From: an uncultured Candidatus Saccharibacteria bacterium
GTDB taxonomy: Bacteria; Patescibacteria; Saccharimonadia; Saccharimonadales; UBA6022
Length of the DNA: 7,052 bases
Direction of reading: 5' to 3'
NCBI GenBank assembly: GCA_946887425.1
Contig: CAMPKW010000037.1
Coordinates: 1-7,052 of the forward strand
Below are positions 6,856 to 7,052 of this stretch, piece by piece. A model generated the notes under the pieces. It saw only the letters and a program-made list of their open reading frames with translations, ran no database searches and was not told the DNA's origin. Position numbers and translations under genes: made by a program. Position 1 is the stretch's first letter. Each line of letters starts with the position of its first letter.

Positions 6856-7039
6856 AGATATTGCACATTCTACAACAATATACAGTATCAATATTAGGGA
6901 CTGTAGGTCGTCCAACTTCAATATACGCCCTCGTAAAATTCACAGCCGAGTCTCGCAAACAGCAAAATTCACGCTCGTCAAACATGGTATAATAAACGAC
7001 GAGACGGGTCGGTGTTAGTACTGGACTTGTCCCGCGCAT
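6830..7039 (-). CDS. Possible small Cys-rich hypothetical protein (69 aa)
   Basis: This is an open frame of 69 codons whose ATG is preceded by AAGGAG at a 7-nt distance, right at the window edge. It contains six cysteines, four of them in two CC pairs plus MC and a C-terminal Cys. I see no signal peptide, no membrane segment and no family I recognise. Apart from the ribosome-binding site nothing supports coding, and a plus-strand promoter-like motif lies inside it, so it may be spurious or the degraded start of another gene. It ends about 100 bp upstream of the pilin and would belong to the same transcript if real. Confidence 0.3.
   Translation of the reverse strand: MRGTSPVLTPTRLVVYYTMFDEREFCCLRDSAVNFTRAYIEVGRPTVPNIDTVYCCRMCNIFDRYQTAC
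6985..6993 (+). promoter_or_regulatory. Extended -10 promoter motif pointing rightward
   Basis: TGGTATAAT on the plus strand is a perfect TATAAT (6988-6993) with the TGn extension. No clear -35 is seen at 16-18 nt, which extended -10 promoters can do without. It would transcribe away from the operon, out of the right edge. Confidence 0.45.
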
Positions 7040-7052
7040 TAACAATCTCCTT

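Larger units (their letters stand above)
6728..7052. other. Upstream region without a confident gene
   Basis: This 325-bp stretch is the only part of the window not filled by recognisable genes. It holds the possible 69-codon frame, a weak minus-strand promoter candidate, the plus-strand extended -10 motif, two copies of GTGAATTTT (minus strand, 6964-6972 and 6935-6943) and an 8-bp inverted repeat (6752-6759 and 6807-6814). I see no tRNA, terminator hairpin with T-run, CRISPR repeat or insertion-sequence end in it. Confidence 0.7.

Noticed and set aside
6878..6887. LexA-like half site TACTGTATAT (minus strand)
   Set aside because: Only one half matches the SOS box. The other half does not continue the palindrome, so it is probably chance in an AT-rich stretch.
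6724..6921. 65-codon minus-strand frame ending in an ATGA overlap with the pilin
   Set aside because: Only a TTG start without a good ribosome-binding site, overlaps the other short frame by about 90 bp, and matches no family. The overlap may be chance because the pilin start happens to read ATGA.
1..7052. CRISPR arrays, tRNA or rRNA genes, insertion sequences, defence genes
   Set aside because: No repeat-spacer periodicity, cloverleaf-like segment, transposase or terminal inverted repeats could be seen. The genes all belong to the secretion operon.

Overview
The window is almost entirely one tightly packed minus-strand operon for a type IV secretion / conjugation-like machine of the single-membrane (monoderm) type. 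Reading in the direction of transcription (right to left) it encodes: a small signal-peptide pilin (VirB2-like), a large polytopic VirB6-like channel protein, a PrgI-family (VirB3-like) two-TM protein, a TraC-like protein matching the N-terminal part of larger VirB4/TraC proteins, the VirB4 ATPase, a membrane-anchored CHAP peptidoglycan hydrolase, and the first 488 residues of a VirD4/TraG-type coupling ATPase that runs off the left edge.

The gene set, the pilin type and the organisation of the VirB4 and coupling proteins resemble Patescibacteria/CPR, most likely Candidatus Saccharibacteria (TM7). A Gram-positive integrative element is the main alternative. TGA is a real stop here: three ATGA stop/start overlaps (VirB6/PrgI, VirB4/CHAP, CHAP/VirD4) argue against the recoded Gracilibacteria/Absconditabacteria lineages. 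No VirB7/9/10-type outer-membrane core gene is present, which fits a monoderm cell. The taxonomic call rests on memory of gene families and not on a search.

Layout: 1-1465 coupling ATPase (partial); 1462-2013 CHAP hydrolase; 2010-3749 VirB4; 3742-4395 TraC-like protein; 4367-4873 PrgI; 4870-6372 VirB6 with an N-terminal pilin-like domain; 6383-6727 pilin; 6728-7052 upstream region with weak promoter candidates, one possible 69-codon reading frame and a plus-strand extended -10 motif. Gaps between genes are negative or at most 10 bp, and most genes have good Shine-Dalgarno sequences, so the seven genes are probably cotranscribed and translationally coupled.

Working model: the pilin and the VirB6/PrgI proteins form the inner-membrane platform, VirB4 plus its separate TraC-like partner power pilus assembly or transport, the CHAP enzyme opens the wall locally, and the coupling ATPase feeds in substrate. 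No relaxase is visible, so whether the substrate is DNA or protein cannot be decided here.
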